A stretch of 64,000 bases of DNA. It comes from Robertmurraya_A mangrovi. Lineage in GTDB: Bacteria > Bacillota > Bacilli > Bacillales > Cytobacillaceae. The DNA lies in contig NZ_JAXOFX010000007.1 of assembly GCF_034427655.1 (NCBI RefSeq), positions 124,001 through 188,000 on the forward strand, in the 5' to 3' direction. Numbering within the stretch: the stretch's first letter is position 1; each line of letters opens with the position of its first letter. Made by a program: the position numbers and the translations under genes. Under the pieces are notes generated by a model. It made no database searches. It had not been told where the DNA came from and saw only the letters and a program-made list of their open reading frames with translations. Positions 51,795 through 61,028 of the stretch are shown piece by piece.

Positions 51795-52886
51795 ATGAAA
51801 AAGTTTATCTTATTTATATTTTTATTATTACCCGTTAGTTTATTCTTATCTGGTTGTGGCGGAGCAGACAAACAAGCTGAATCAGATACGACGACAGATC
51901 GTGTAACCGTTTATACTACTGTCTATCCTTTATATTATTTTACTGAGCGCATTGGCGGAGAGTTTGTTAATGTAGAAACGATTTATCCTCCTGGCGCTGA
52001 TGAACATACTTTTGAGCCATCTCAAAAAGATATGATGAAACTAGCCGATTCAGACTTATTTGTTTATGTCGGATTAGGTCTAGAAGGATTTGTTGAAAAA
52101 GCAAAAGAAACTTTAAAAAATGAAAATGTGAAGTTGCTTGCTGCTGGTGAAAATATTCACTTTGACGATCATGAAGAAGGTCATGACAACGAAGGGGAAG
52201 AAAGTCATGAAGAAGAAGGCCATGATCACGAAGGTGAAGAAAACCATGAAGAAGAAGGTCATGATCATGAAGGTGAAGAAAACCATGAAGAAGAAGGTCA
52301 TGATCACGAGGGTGAAGAAAACCATGAAGAAGAAGGTCATGAAGAGCACAACCACGGTGATGTAGATCCTCACGTTTGGATTGACCCTGTTTACTCAAAG
52401 GACTTAGCCGAAGCGATAAAAAATGAATTGATTGTTTTATTACCTGAACATAAAGAGCAAATGGAAGAGAATTTTAATAATCTTGCCACAGAGCTTGACG
52501 ATTTAAATAAAGAATTTGATGAAGTAATCCACCACGCTAAACATAAAGAGTTTATTGTTTCTCACTCAGCTTACGGTTATTGGGAACATCGTTACGGCTT
52601 GGAACAGATTAGTGTATCTGGTATCTCAACATCACAAGAACCTTCGCAGAAACAACTAGAAAAAATTATCTCTACAGCAAAAGAACATGACTTAAAATAT
52701 ATTTTCTTTGAACAAAATGTTAGCTCAAAATTAGCGGAAATCGTCCAAAAAGAATTGAATGCAAAAACATTAACTCTTCATAATTTATCTGTATTAACGG
52801 ACGAAGATTTAAAAAGTGAGAAAAATTACTTCTCTATTATGAAGGATAACTTAAAAGCTCTTGATACTGCACTAAATGATAAGTAA
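51795..52886 (+). CDS. znuA: Zinc-binding lipoprotein (ZnuA/AdcA family) with a His-rich tandem repeat
   Basis: A 363-residue cluster A-I solute-binding protein for high-affinity zinc uptake. Lipobox LFLSGC (Cys21). Zinc-site histidines are His71 (GADEHTFEPS), His193 (DPHVWIDP) and His257 (VSHSAYGYW), the usual spacing. Between the first two lies an acidic His-rich loop (about 121-190). It holds HEEEGHDHEGEEN three times in full (138-176), plus partial units on both sides. No ATPase or permease gene is next to it, so it must work with a transporter encoded elsewhere. A Zur-like box stands upstream. Confidence 0.92.
   Translation: MKKFILFIFLLLPVSLFLSGCGGADKQAESDTTTDRVTVYTTVYPLYYFTERIGGEFVNVETIYPPGADEHTFEPSQKDMMKLADSDLFVYVGLGLEGFVEKAKETLKNENVKLLAAGENIHFDDHEEGHDNEGEESHEEEGHDHEGEENHEEEGHDHEGEENHEEEGHDHEGEENHEEEGHEEHNHGDVDPHVWIDPVYSKDLAEAIKNELIVLLPEHKEQMEENFNNLATELDDLNKEFDEVIHHAKHKEFIVSHSAYGYWEHRYGLEQISVSGISTSQEPSQKQLEKIISTAKEHDLKYIFFEQNVSSKLAEIVQKELNAKTLTLHNLSVLTDEDLKSEKNYFSIMKDNLKALDTALNDK
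52167..52347 (+). repeat. 39-bp in-frame tandem repeat inside the zinc-binding protein gene
   Basis: Three full 39-base units (52206-52322), with degenerate or partial units either side. The full units differ only at a few third positions, so the array expanded recently or is homogenised. Open frames on the other strand here are by-products. Confidence 0.9.
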
Positions 52887-52921
52887 AGCTTGAGGATAAA
52901 TTCCTCAAGCTTTTTTTGTTG
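52886..52921 (+). terminator. Terminator of the zinc-binding protein gene
   Basis: AGCTTGAGGA pairs with TCCTCAAGCT around TAAAT, followed by TTTTTTG. Confidence 0.88.
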
Positions 52922-52928
52922 TTGTTTT

Positions 52929-52955
52929 GGGTCGAGGGACCTGTCCCTATGACCC
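52929..52955. repeat. Small GGGTC...GACCC palindrome
   Basis: Nested arms GGGTC/GACCC and AGGGAC/GTCCCT with a two-base loop, resembling in its GGGTC core the palindrome at 17653-17692. It sits between znuA and cydA and has no T-run. Confidence 0.5.
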
Positions 52956-53036
52956 ACCCACGGCTCAAAAAATGATTACATATTTATTATAAATTGGATA
53001 ACACTAACAAAAGTGAGAATATCTGAAGGGACGATT

Positions 53037-54401
53037 ATGATGGATGATTTACTGATAGCCCGTTCACTCTTTGGTACAACCATGGGATTCCATATCATAT
53101 TTGCTACCATTGGTGTTGGTCTGCCACTTATGATGTTAACGGCAGAATTGTTATACCAAAAAACGAAAGATCAAGAATATGTGGTTATGGCTAAAAGATG
53201 GACGAAAGCCTTTGCCGTTTTATTAGGAGTCGGAATTCCAACAGGTACAATTGCCGGGGTGCAACTTTCCTTATTATGGCCTGGCTTTATGGAAGTACTA
53301 GGTGTCGTTATGGCTTTACCTTTCCAAATTGAAATTTATGCTTTCTTTATTGAAGCGTTATTTATGTCCATTTATGTTTATGCTGCTGAGCGGATTCCCC
53401 CTTGGGCTAGGATTTCTAGTCTAGTATTAGTTGCTTTAGGGGCTTTGGCTTCAGCTGTACTAATTACAAACGTTCATGCATGGCAGGGGACTCCAAGAGG
53501 TTTTACTATGGAGAATGGATTAATAACCAATGTCGATCCATGGGTTGCCTTTTTTAACCCTAGCTTTTTTGTAACCGCTACTCACGTGGCTGTTTCAGCC
53601 TATACGACAGGTGCCTTTGTCATTGCCTCTGTTGCTGCCTTTAAAATGTTAAGATCTGACTTTGGTTCTCGAATTTATAATTTCCATAAAAAAGCTCTTA
53701 TGGTTAGTTTAGTCGTTGGTGGCATTTTCTCATTAGTAACAGCTATAAACGGACATGAAGCTGCACAGTATCTTCATGAATATCAACCTGAGAAATTAGC
53801 TGCAGCGGAGGGGCTATTTGAAACTCAGTCCCATGCTCCATTAGTTGTTGGAGGTTTTACCGACCGTGAAAGTGAAACGGTGAAGTGGGCTATTCATATC
53901 CCCTGGGCTTTAAGTTTCCTAGCTGGTAATAGCTTTGATACGGTTGTACTTGGTTTAAATGAATGGCCCGAAAAAGAATGGCCACCATTGTTCGTACACA
54001 CACTTTTTAATGGAATGGTTTTTATTGGTACATATTTAATCATGCTTGCTTTTGCAGGATTGGCCTGGACCAAAATTTTAAAGAAAGACCGTTTCCCTAA
54101 GCTATTTATGTGGGCATTTATTGCATCAGGCCCTCTAGCAGTTCTAGCTATTGAATTTGGTTGGGTATTCGCATGCTCTGGACGTCAACCATGGGTCATC
54201 TACCGTACACTCTTAACAGCTGATGCAGCTACAACTGCAACAAACTTAGGTGTCTTATTTATGTTGTTCGCGGCTGTGTATGCCATTTTAGGTGTAGTTG
54301 TCGTTCTTGTACTACTTTATTACTTCAAAAAGAACACCGTAATGGACGATTTAAATCGGGCCGAACAAAAGGGATTACCATTGTACGGATCGAATACGTA
54401 G
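53037..54401 (+). CDS. cydA: Cytochrome bd-type oxidase subunit I (YthA)
   Basis: A membrane protein of about 454 residues with nine TM segments. It is subunit I of a cytochrome bd/CIO-type quinol oxidase and carries the b and d haems. GFHIIFATIGVGLP (first ligand His region), QIEIYAFFIEALFMSIYVY, and GHEAAQYLHEYQPEKLAAAEG are conserved parts; the Q-loop is short. The start at 53037 (one of two adjacent ATGs) follows GAAGGGACG. Forms a unit with cydB about 100 bases downstream. In B. subtilis ythA-ythB is the second bd oxidase, beside cydABCD. Confidence 0.93.
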   Translation: MMDDLLIARSLFGTTMGFHIIFATIGVGLPLMMLTAELLYQKTKDQEYVVMAKRWTKAFAVLLGVGIPTGTIAGVQLSLLWPGFMEVLGVVMALPFQIEIYAFFIEALFMSIYVYAAERIPPWARISSLVLVALGALASAVLITNVHAWQGTPRGFTMENGLITNVDPWVAFFNPSFFVTATHVAVSAYTTGAFVIASVAAFKMLRSDFGSRIYNFHKKALMVSLVVGGIFSLVTAINGHEAAQYLHEYQPEKLAAAEGLFETQSHAPLVVGGFTDRESETVKWAIHIPWALSFLAGNSFDTVVLGLNEWPEKEWPPLFVHTLFNGMVFIGTYLIMLAFAGLAWTKILKKDRFPKLFMWAFIASGPLAVLAIEFGWVFACSGRQPWVIYRTLLTADAATTATNLGVLFMLFAAVYAILGVVVVLVLLYYFKKNTVMDDLNRAEQKGLPLYGSNT

Positions 54402-54509
54402 CCTTTTCCTAAACTTCACTCTATGTGGATGTATTTACCCTTTGGAGACGTACCTTATACGATAACAACAATCAAGCACTTACAGCTATAGGTAAGGAGT
54501 TGAAAAGAA

Positions 54510-55562
54510 ATGGCTGATGCTCTGTTAGCGATTACCGTTCTATGGGGTTTTGTTTTTATATACGCAGTTATGGCCACAATGGATTTCGGAGCTGGCTTTT
54601 GGTCCATGATTTATTTTAATCGTACGAAGACAAAGGCAACGAACATTGCAAACCGTTATTTGTCTCCTACTTGGGAAGTAACAAATACTTTCATTGTTGC
54701 ACTCGTTGTTGCGGTTTATAGCTTGTTTCCGTCTGCTGCTTACACTCTCGGAACTGTTCTATTAATTCCGGGAAGTATGATTTTATTATTATTGGCCATT
54801 CGAAGTGCCTTTTTAGTATTTTCAAATATCGCAGAAGAATATAGGAAACCACTTACTTATATCTCTGGAATAACAGGTATTATCATTCCTGGTCTATTAA
54901 TTGCTGTTTTACCTATTACACACGGAAACTATATTGATTTTTCTGATGGAAGACAAACGCTTGATTTGGTCAAATTATTTACTAGCGCAAATACCTATGC
55001 TTTTATAGGATTTGGAATTAGTAGTACTCTATTTTTGTCTTCTCTTTTATTAGCAGACTACTCTAAAAGTGCTGAAGAATGGGAAGCCTATCATGTCTAT
55101 CGACGGGATGCTATTTTACTCGGTCCCGTTTCTCTCATTATGGCATTTGTGATTATGTTGACTATTCGAGCAGAAGCACCTTGGCTTTACGAAAATATGA
55201 TGGGGAACTTTCCATTGTTAATCTCATCTGTTGTTTTTTTCTTAATTGGCGGCTTAGGGTTATTCCTTCCATCCATCACTGGAGGGCCGAAAGGAATGCC
55301 TAGGTTATCAGTGATAGCCGTAACGATTCAATATTTAATTGCAAGCCTCGTATATGGTAGAGGGCATCTACCATACATTGTTTATCCCGAGGTTACGATT
55401 GAATCTGCTTTTACTGATCCTAATTCGTTCAGAGCTATTTTTGCCACCTATATTGCGGGCTTTGCCATTCTCTTTCCTGGTTTCTTCTATTTTTGGAGCT
55501 TGTTCATGAACGACAAACGTTACCTCCAGCAGCAGAAATCGGAAGAACCAAAACCAGAGTAA
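54510..55562 (+). CDS. cydB: Cytochrome bd-type oxidase subunit II (YthB)
   Basis: A 350-residue membrane protein with about nine TM segments, subunit II of the bd oxidase. MATMDFGAGFWSMI near the N terminus is the variant of the 'DG/FG' motif of CydB. No CydDC assembly genes are nearby. The ribosome site is TAAGGAG. It ends at a hairpin shared with the alkyltransferase-like gene. Confidence 0.92.
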   Translation: MADALLAITVLWGFVFIYAVMATMDFGAGFWSMIYFNRTKTKATNIANRYLSPTWEVTNTFIVALVVAVYSLFPSAAYTLGTVLLIPGSMILLLLAIRSAFLVFSNIAEEYRKPLTYISGITGIIIPGLLIAVLPITHGNYIDFSDGRQTLDLVKLFTSANTYAFIGFGISSTLFLSSLLLADYSKSAEEWEAYHVYRRDAILLGPVSLIMAFVIMLTIRAEAPWLYENMMGNFPLLISSVVFFLIGGLGLFLPSITGGPKGMPRLSVIAVTIQYLIASLVYGRGHLPYIVYPEVTIESAFTDPNSFRAIFATYIAGFAILFPGFFYFWSLFMNDKRYLQQQKSEEPKPE

Positions 55563-55598
55563 AACGCTTGGAATCTACTTTCCCAAGCGTTTCTACTT
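55562..55598. terminator. Bidirectional terminator of cydB and the ATL gene
   Basis: AAACGCTTGG pairs with CCAAGCGTTT around an 11-base loop. Confidence 0.8.
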
Positions 55599-55910
55599 AT
55601 TTATATCCGGATCAAATATATACTTTACTAGGTGAATTCTATTACCTAATTTAAATTCTATCCCTTCATTTTCAAGAGCTGTTATTTGTTCAAACATGGA
55701 TGCTTCGTCTTTAAAACCGATTTCCCCTTTAGAATTAATGACTCTATGCCAAGGAAGGTTATATTTTTCACTCATGGAATGGAGAATTCGTACAACTTGT
55801 CTTGCTCCTCTTGGACTTCCAGCCAATTTGGCGATTTGTCCATAGGTCATCACATGTCCTGGTGGAATGCTCTTAATAATTGTAACTACTCGTTCAGTAA
55901 ATGGATTCAT
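55593..55910 (-). CDS. Alkyltransferase-like protein (ATL, MGMT fold without active Cys)
   Basis: A 105-residue DNA-binding domain of the O6-alkylguanine-DNA alkyltransferase fold. The active-site motif PCHRV is PWHRV here, so the acceptor cysteine is replaced by Trp. ATL proteins bind alkylated guanine and hand the lesion to nucleotide excision repair. GRNARQVVRIL-type helix-turn-helix residues (GSPRGARQVVRIL) are kept. It is a single gene between cydB and the menE end. Confidence 0.92.
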   Translation of the reverse strand: MNPFTERVVTIIKSIPPGHVMTYGQIAKLAGSPRGARQVVRILHSMSEKYNLPWHRVINSKGEIGFKDEASMFEQITALENEGIEFKLGNRIHLVKYIFDPDINK

Positions 55911-55985
55911 TAAACATTCACCACTTTATCTTAGATATTTCCTTGTGAAAAAGTAAAGGCACACCTACGCTAGTAAAACTCACTT

Positions 55986-57449
55986 CTATAACCATTCATG
56001 TAACTTTCTTCTTAGCAACTTTTTAGAGGCATTTCTCGGTAGTCCTTTTAAATAAAAAATTTGCTTAGGAACCTTATATTTTGCTAGCTTTTCACTACAA
56101 TATTGCATTATTTGATTGTCATCTAAATCTGTACCTGTACTGGTGACAATAAATGCAACCGGGACTTGCCCCCATTTTTCGTCTTCTTTTCCTATGACCC
56201 CTACATCTATAATATTAGGGTGTGATAGAAGAATTCCTTCAATCTCGGCAGGATAAATATTCTCACCCCCTGAAATAATTAAGTCTGATCTTCTATCTTG
56301 TACAAACAAAAAACCTTCGTTGTCTAAATATCCAATGTCACCTGTAAAGAACCAGCCTTCCGTCATTTGATGATCTTTATTTAAATAACCTGACGTAACA
56401 TTGGGACCTTTTACAACGATTTCCCCTGACTCATTTGGTGGCAGTTCATTTCCTAGGGAATCAACAATCTTCAATTGTGAAGGAAAAAGTGCCTTTCCAG
56501 CTGAACCTAGTTTTTTCAAACTGTATTCTGGTGAAAGAGTAACAAATTGTGAAGCTGTTTCCGTCATCCCATAAGTTTGGTAAACAGGAATCTCTTTGGA
56601 AGTACATTTCTCCAATAACGGTAATGGTGCAGGTCCACCACCAAGTAACATACATCTAAAATAAGCAGGAAGTCTTTCTTCGCCCAAAGTTTCTATAATT
56701 CTAGATAGCATGATACTTACAACGGACATGATGGTAACACGTTCTTCATCAATATCGTGGATAACTGCCTTTTCATCAAAGGTTTCATGTAGGACCACTT
56801 TCATACCGTAAATGATACTCCTCATTAAAATCGAGTAGCCACTAATATGAAATAGAGGGACTGTGCAAAGCCAGCAATCATTTTCTGTAATCCCTAGATT
56901 TAACGCGGAACCGATCGAACTCCACCAATGATTCCCGTAAGATTGCTTAACTCCCTTTGGATTACCGCTCGTACCAGAAGTATACATAATGGTACAAATA
57001 TCGTCCAAATCAATTTCCTCTTGAATAAGTGGGATTTGATACGGTATTTCATCTAATTCTTCTTTTAGGATTAAATTAATATTCGAACCCTTTTTTACAC
57101 TATTTAAAGTGTCCTGAAAAGAATCTTCTGAAATTAATAAACTCGCTTGAGAATCGTTTAGCTGGTAGAGTAGTTCTTCTGCAGTCAAGCGATTATTTAA
57201 TATAACAGCCTTTGTCCCAATTAGTTGAAGAGCTAACAGGACTACAACAGAATCGATATGATTTTTAAGTAAAACAGCTATGTAATCCTTTTTTTCAACA
57301 TTAGCACCCTGTAGGTGACCAGCTGCCTTATAAGCTAAATCATAAAGTTCCTTAAACGTCCATTCCTTTTGTCCAAACTTTACTGCCGGACGGTTGGGAG
57401 TAAGATGTACCCTTTTAGTAAAAAAATTAGGCATTTGAATTGAATTCAA
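55986..57449 (-). CDS. menE: O-succinylbenzoate-CoA ligase
   Basis: A 487-residue acyl-AMP ligase that activates o-succinylbenzoate in menaquinone synthesis. The AMP-binding loop is MYTSGTSGNPKGVKQS; GGGPAPLPLL, YQTYGMTETAS, GWFFTGDIGYLD and the C-terminal lysine (NASKKLLRRKL) are present. It follows menB but is separated from it by an intrinsic terminator, so it may have its own promoter. Downstream, where menC lies in B. subtilis, there is an unrelated gene. Confidence 0.95.
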   Translation of the reverse strand: MNSIQMPNFFTKRVHLTPNRPAVKFGQKEWTFKELYDLAYKAAGHLQGANVEKKDYIAVLLKNHIDSVVVLLALQLIGTKAVILNNRLTAEELLYQLNDSQASLLISEDSFQDTLNSVKKGSNINLILKEELDEIPYQIPLIQEEIDLDDICTIMYTSGTSGNPKGVKQSYGNHWWSSIGSALNLGITENDCWLCTVPLFHISGYSILMRSIIYGMKVVLHETFDEKAVIHDIDEERVTIMSVVSIMLSRIIETLGEERLPAYFRCMLLGGGPAPLPLLEKCTSKEIPVYQTYGMTETASQFVTLSPEYSLKKLGSAGKALFPSQLKIVDSLGNELPPNESGEIVVKGPNVTSGYLNKDHQMTEGWFFTGDIGYLDNEGFLFVQDRRSDLIISGGENIYPAEIEGILLSHPNIIDVGVIGKEDEKWGQVPVAFIVTSTGTDLDDNQIMQYCSEKLAKYKVPKQIFYLKGLPRNASKKLLRRKLHEWL

Positions 57450-57519
57450 ATACTACACCTTCTTTTCAATTTAATAACTAATTCACTTGAATAAACTTAA
57501 ATAGCATGTTTTATTTCTG

Positions 57520-57560
57520 TAAAAAAACAGCCTGACGGTCGCCCATCAAGCTGTTTTGTA
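57520..57560 (-). terminator. Terminator between menB and menE
   Basis: On the minus strand AAACAGC-TTGA pairs with TCAG-GCTGTTT around a GC-rich loop, then TTTT. It would end menFDHB transcripts before menE. Confidence 0.8.
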
Positions 57561-57570
57561 TCTTTTCAAA

Positions 57571-58389
57571 TCAAGGGAAACGTGGGAATTGACCAAAGTC
57601 AGGCTTGCGCTTTTCTTTGAAAGCGTCACGACCTTCTTTTGCTTCATCCGTTGTATAGTAAAGTAATGTAGCATCCCCAGCAAATTGCTGAATCCCAGCT
57701 AATCCGTCTGTATCAGCATTAAATGCTGCTTTTAAGAAACGTAAAGCTGTAGGGCTCTTCTCTAGCATTTCATTACACCATTGGATTGTTTCTTCTTCCA
57801 CTTTATCTAAAGGAACTACTGTGTTTACTAGTCCCATATCCAATGCTTCTTGAGCATTATATTGACGGCACAGGAACCAAATTTCGCGAGCTTTTTTATG
57901 TCCGACAATTCTCGCTAAATAGCCAGAACCATAACCAGCGTCGAAACTTCCCACTTTTGGTCCAGTTTGTCCGAAAATAGCGTTATCTGCTGCGATTGTT
58001 AGGTCACATACGATGTGTAACACGTGTCCTCCACCAATTGCATATCCTTTAACCATTGCGACAACTGGTTTTGGAATAACACGGATTAGACGTTGTAAAT
58101 CTAACACGTTTAATCGAGGAATTTGGTCCTCTCCAACATACCCACCGTGTCCACGAACACTTTGGTCTCCACCAGAACAGAACGCTTTATCTCCAGCTCC
58201 TGTTAACACGATAACACCAACATTAGCGTCATCACGTGCATAAGCAAAAGCATCAATCAATTCCATTACTGTCTTTGGACGAAATGCATTATGTACTTCA
58301 GGACGGTTAATTGTAATTTTTGCTATTCCGTTATATGTTTCATACAAAATATCTTCATACTTACGTTCAGCTACCCATTCTACTGTCAT
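57571..58389 (-). CDS. menB: 1,4-dihydroxy-2-naphthoyl-CoA synthase
   Basis: A 272-residue crotonase-fold enzyme that closes the naphthoate ring. GGDQSVRGHGGYVG, GYAIGGGHVLHIVCDLTIA (oxyanion hole), and GSFDAGYGSGYLARIVG are MenB-specific blocks. The start at 58389 follows AAGGAGG; an earlier in-frame codon at 58452 would overlap the upstream spacer and has no ribosome site. It is the last gene of menF-D-H-B. Confidence 0.97.
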   Translation of the reverse strand: MTVEWVAERKYEDILYETYNGIAKITINRPEVHNAFRPKTVMELIDAFAYARDDANVGVIVLTGAGDKAFCSGGDQSVRGHGGYVGEDQIPRLNVLDLQRLIRVIPKPVVAMVKGYAIGGGHVLHIVCDLTIAADNAIFGQTGPKVGSFDAGYGSGYLARIVGHKKAREIWFLCRQYNAQEALDMGLVNTVVPLDKVEEETIQWCNEMLEKSPTALRFLKAAFNADTDGLAGIQQFAGDATLLYYTTDEAKEGRDAFKEKRKPDFGQFPRFP

Positions 58390-58467
58390 AGCAAAATCCT
58401 CCTTGTAAAATTTATTATAAAGTCTTTGCCTAATGTAAGCGGAAACAAGCATTCTAGCCTACAAATA

Positions 58468-59280
58468 CTACTTCGACAAAAACCTACTTACTATTGTACC
58501 AAACTTTTCACTTTCTTCCACATGAATTGCATGGCCACACTCTTTAATATTAACCCACTCGACATTTTTTATCTTTTGAGTCATCTTTGCGGCTATTTCG
58601 CAGAATTTTTTGTCGAGTGAACCAGTGATTAACAAAGTCTCATTTGTCAATAAGTGCAGTTGTTCCCACCTTGAAGGTTGAGATCCTGTTCCCATTCCAA
58701 GTAGGCTGTTAGATAAACCAATAATAGAATTCTCTAACCTTTGCGTCCTTACTCGAGCTTGTGTATGGTCAGGTAAACTTTTTTGACTTTGAAATAGACC
58801 AATGTTTTCCCAGTAATCTACAAACTCCGTCATTCCTCTTTCGATAATAAATTCAGCTAATTTTCGATCTTGCTCGATTCGAGTCAGTCGTTCTGCTTCT
58901 GTATCAATTCCTGGAGTTGCACTTTCCAAAACTAGCTTCCTGACCTTATGAGGATGGGCCATAGCAAAAGAAAGAGCCAGCCTTCCTCCCATAGAATAGC
59001 CAAGAAAATCGGCTTTTCCTATATTCAACATGTCCATAAGCAAAGACAAATCCTTTACCACTGACATCATATTGTACCTATCGACACTGGTAGGAGACTC
59101 TGTCCCACCATGACCAATAATATCGACAGCAATGATTTTTGAATGTTTTCCCCATTTTTCTTGAAACGGTGACCAGGTTTTAGTATTTCCTGTAAAACCA
59201 TGCAATAAAATTAGGGGAAAACCTTCTCCAATGATGTCGACATGGTAGCGAATGCCGTCTATGACAAAGTTCATTCCCAT
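58468..59280 (-). CDS. menH: SHCHC synthase MenH (alpha/beta hydrolase)
   Basis: A 270-residue enzyme that removes pyruvate from SEPHCHC to give SHCHC. The nucleophile elbow GYSMGG has Ser96. GSLDKKF holds the acid and ECGHAIHVE the His. Its start overlaps the menD stop by 10 bases, and menB follows after about 80 bases. Two ATGs are close together (MGM); the ribosome site GGTGAATGGGA supports either. Confidence 0.93.
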   Translation of the reverse strand: MGMNFVIDGIRYHVDIIGEGFPLILLHGFTGNTKTWSPFQEKWGKHSKIIAVDIIGHGGTESPTSVDRYNMMSVVKDLSLLMDMLNIGKADFLGYSMGGRLALSFAMAHPHKVRKLVLESATPGIDTEAERLTRIEQDRKLAEFIIERGMTEFVDYWENIGLFQSQKSLPDHTQARVRTQRLENSIIGLSNSLLGMGTGSQPSRWEQLHLLTNETLLITGSLDKKFCEIAAKMTQKIKNVEWVNIKECGHAIHVEESEKFGTIVSRFLSK

Positions 59281-61028
59281 TCACCATTCACAAATCGACT
59301 AGTTATTTCCTGGGAAACAGCATTCCACAATTCTCGATGTTCAGTCAGGTTCTTGTCACGATTTGTCGGAATTTCAATTACTTTTAAACCAGGATTCTTC
59401 ATATTTTGCACGAAAGAGGAAGTAAAATGTGCCCAATCAGAGCAAAGCTCATACTGACCATCGTACATAGTAATAGCATGATTGAAATTTAGGTTCAATG
59501 GTGTACCATATAATAATTCGAAATTTTTAGGATGTTGGGACTGAGGAAGAAACGAAAAAATGCCTCCACCGTTATTGTTTATTAAAATGACGTTAATATC
59601 AATGTTAAGAAGCTTAGATGCTATTAAGCCATTTAAGTCATGAAATAAAGTTAAGTCTCCTAATACTAAGTAGAAGGGTTGGTGGACCATCGCTGCACCT
59701 AAAGCAGTTGAAACGATTCCATCAATACCATTCGCTCCACGATTAGCCATAATCTTTATGGATTTATTATTAGAATAAAGAAAAGTATCTAAATCCCTAA
59801 TAGGCATACTGTTCCCCACAAAAAGGGTAGCCCCATGAGGAAGTAAATCAATTAATTGATAAAACAACTTACCTTCACTTATTTCATCAGTATCATTAAT
59901 CCGGCTCAGGTTCTCTTTTGTAAAAGCATTTACTTCGATCCACTTTTTCAGAAAAGAGGAAGAAGACTTTTTAGCTACCAAATTTGATAAAGAGTTACAG
60001 AAAATGGTTTCATTACAATAAATCATATGGGTGCTAAGAAGAGATGGATCACGCCAACCTTGTCCACCATCAATAATCCATTGATCGATATTTTCATTTT
60101 CTTTTAGGAAGATGGATAATGGTTTCGATACTGGCATCGTACCAAAACGAATAATAATATCAGGCTTTAATGAAGTCTTAGCATGCTCATTTTTAAGGAA
60201 AGTATCATATGTATCAATAATATTAGTAAGATCGTGTTTTCCACTTCTTAATTGGGATAAAGGATCCGCTAAGATTGGGAATTGTATCGTCTCGGCAAAT
60301 GATGTTACAGCTTGAGCAAACTTTTCATCTTCTATAGACCCACAAATGATAAGTCCATTTGAATAACTCGCTAAGCTAGCGGCCAACTTTTTAAATTGAT
60401 CCTCATTCAAAGATAAAGAACCTTGTTCGATATCTACATAACCTTCAAGCCTTTCAGGAAAGTCAAATAGATCTTCTTTATCTAAATTCGGAATTAAAGG
60501 TTCTCGAAAAGGAAAGTTCAAATGTACCGGGCCAGAAGGAGCTGCGTGAGTAGTTGCAACTGCTCTAGCACAGACCATTCTAGCATAGCGAATCATCTCT
60601 TTCGTACTTTCCGGTGGAGCCATCTCAACGAACCATTTTACATTTTTACCATAAAGATGTATTTGATCAATTGCTTGCGGAGCACCAACATCTCTTAATT
60701 CATGAGGACGATCAGCCGTCAGTACGATTAGTGGCACTCTAGAGTAATACGCCTCGATAACAGCAGGGTAATAATTAGCCGCTGCTGTTCCTGATGTACA
60801 TAGGATAGCCACAGGTTTTCCTAATGCTTTCGCCATTCCTAATGCGAAAAAAGCAGCTGACCTTTCGTCAACATGTATATGTACATTTAAATCTGGATGT
60901 TCTGCCATTATCATGGCCATAGGAGTAGAACGAGAGCCAGGACTAACAACAACATCCTTGACCCCCGTTTGTACTAATTCAGCAACAAATGCTGCAATAT
61001 ATGAAGTTAAAGCTTCCTGATGATTCAT
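59271..61028 (-). CDS. menD: SEPHCHC synthase MenD (ThDP-dependent)
   Basis: A 585-residue enzyme that adds 2-oxoglutarate-derived succinic semialdehyde to isochorismate. It has the three-domain ThDP fold: VVSPGSRSTPMAM (N terminus), GTAAANYYPAVIEA, GNSMPIRDLD, and GDLTLFHDLNGL with NNNGGGIFS (cofactor-binding region). Its ATG overlaps the menF stop by four bases. Confidence 0.97.
   Translation of the reverse strand: MNHQEALTSYIAAFVAELVQTGVKDVVVSPGSRSTPMAMIMAEHPDLNVHIHVDERSAAFFALGMAKALGKPVAILCTSGTAAANYYPAVIEAYYSRVPLIVLTADRPHELRDVGAPQAIDQIHLYGKNVKWFVEMAPPESTKEMIRYARMVCARAVATTHAAPSGPVHLNFPFREPLIPNLDKEDLFDFPERLEGYVDIEQGSLSLNEDQFKKLAASLASYSNGLIICGSIEDEKFAQAVTSFAETIQFPILADPLSQLRSGKHDLTNIIDTYDTFLKNEHAKTSLKPDIIIRFGTMPVSKPLSIFLKENENIDQWIIDGGQGWRDPSLLSTHMIYCNETIFCNSLSNLVAKKSSSSFLKKWIEVNAFTKENLSRINDTDEISEGKLFYQLIDLLPHGATLFVGNSMPIRDLDTFLYSNNKSIKIMANRGANGIDGIVSTALGAAMVHQPFYLVLGDLTLFHDLNGLIASKLLNIDINVILINNNGGGIFSFLPQSQHPKNFELLYGTPLNLNFNHAITMYDGQYELCSDWAHFTSSFVQNMKNPGLKVIEIPTNRDKNLTEHRELWNAVSQEITSRFVNGEWE

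Noticed and set aside
51967..52398. Long antisense frames (143 and 86 residues) opposite the zinc-binding protein gene
   Set aside because: They are low-complexity images of the 39-bp repeat, which has no stop codon in several frames.
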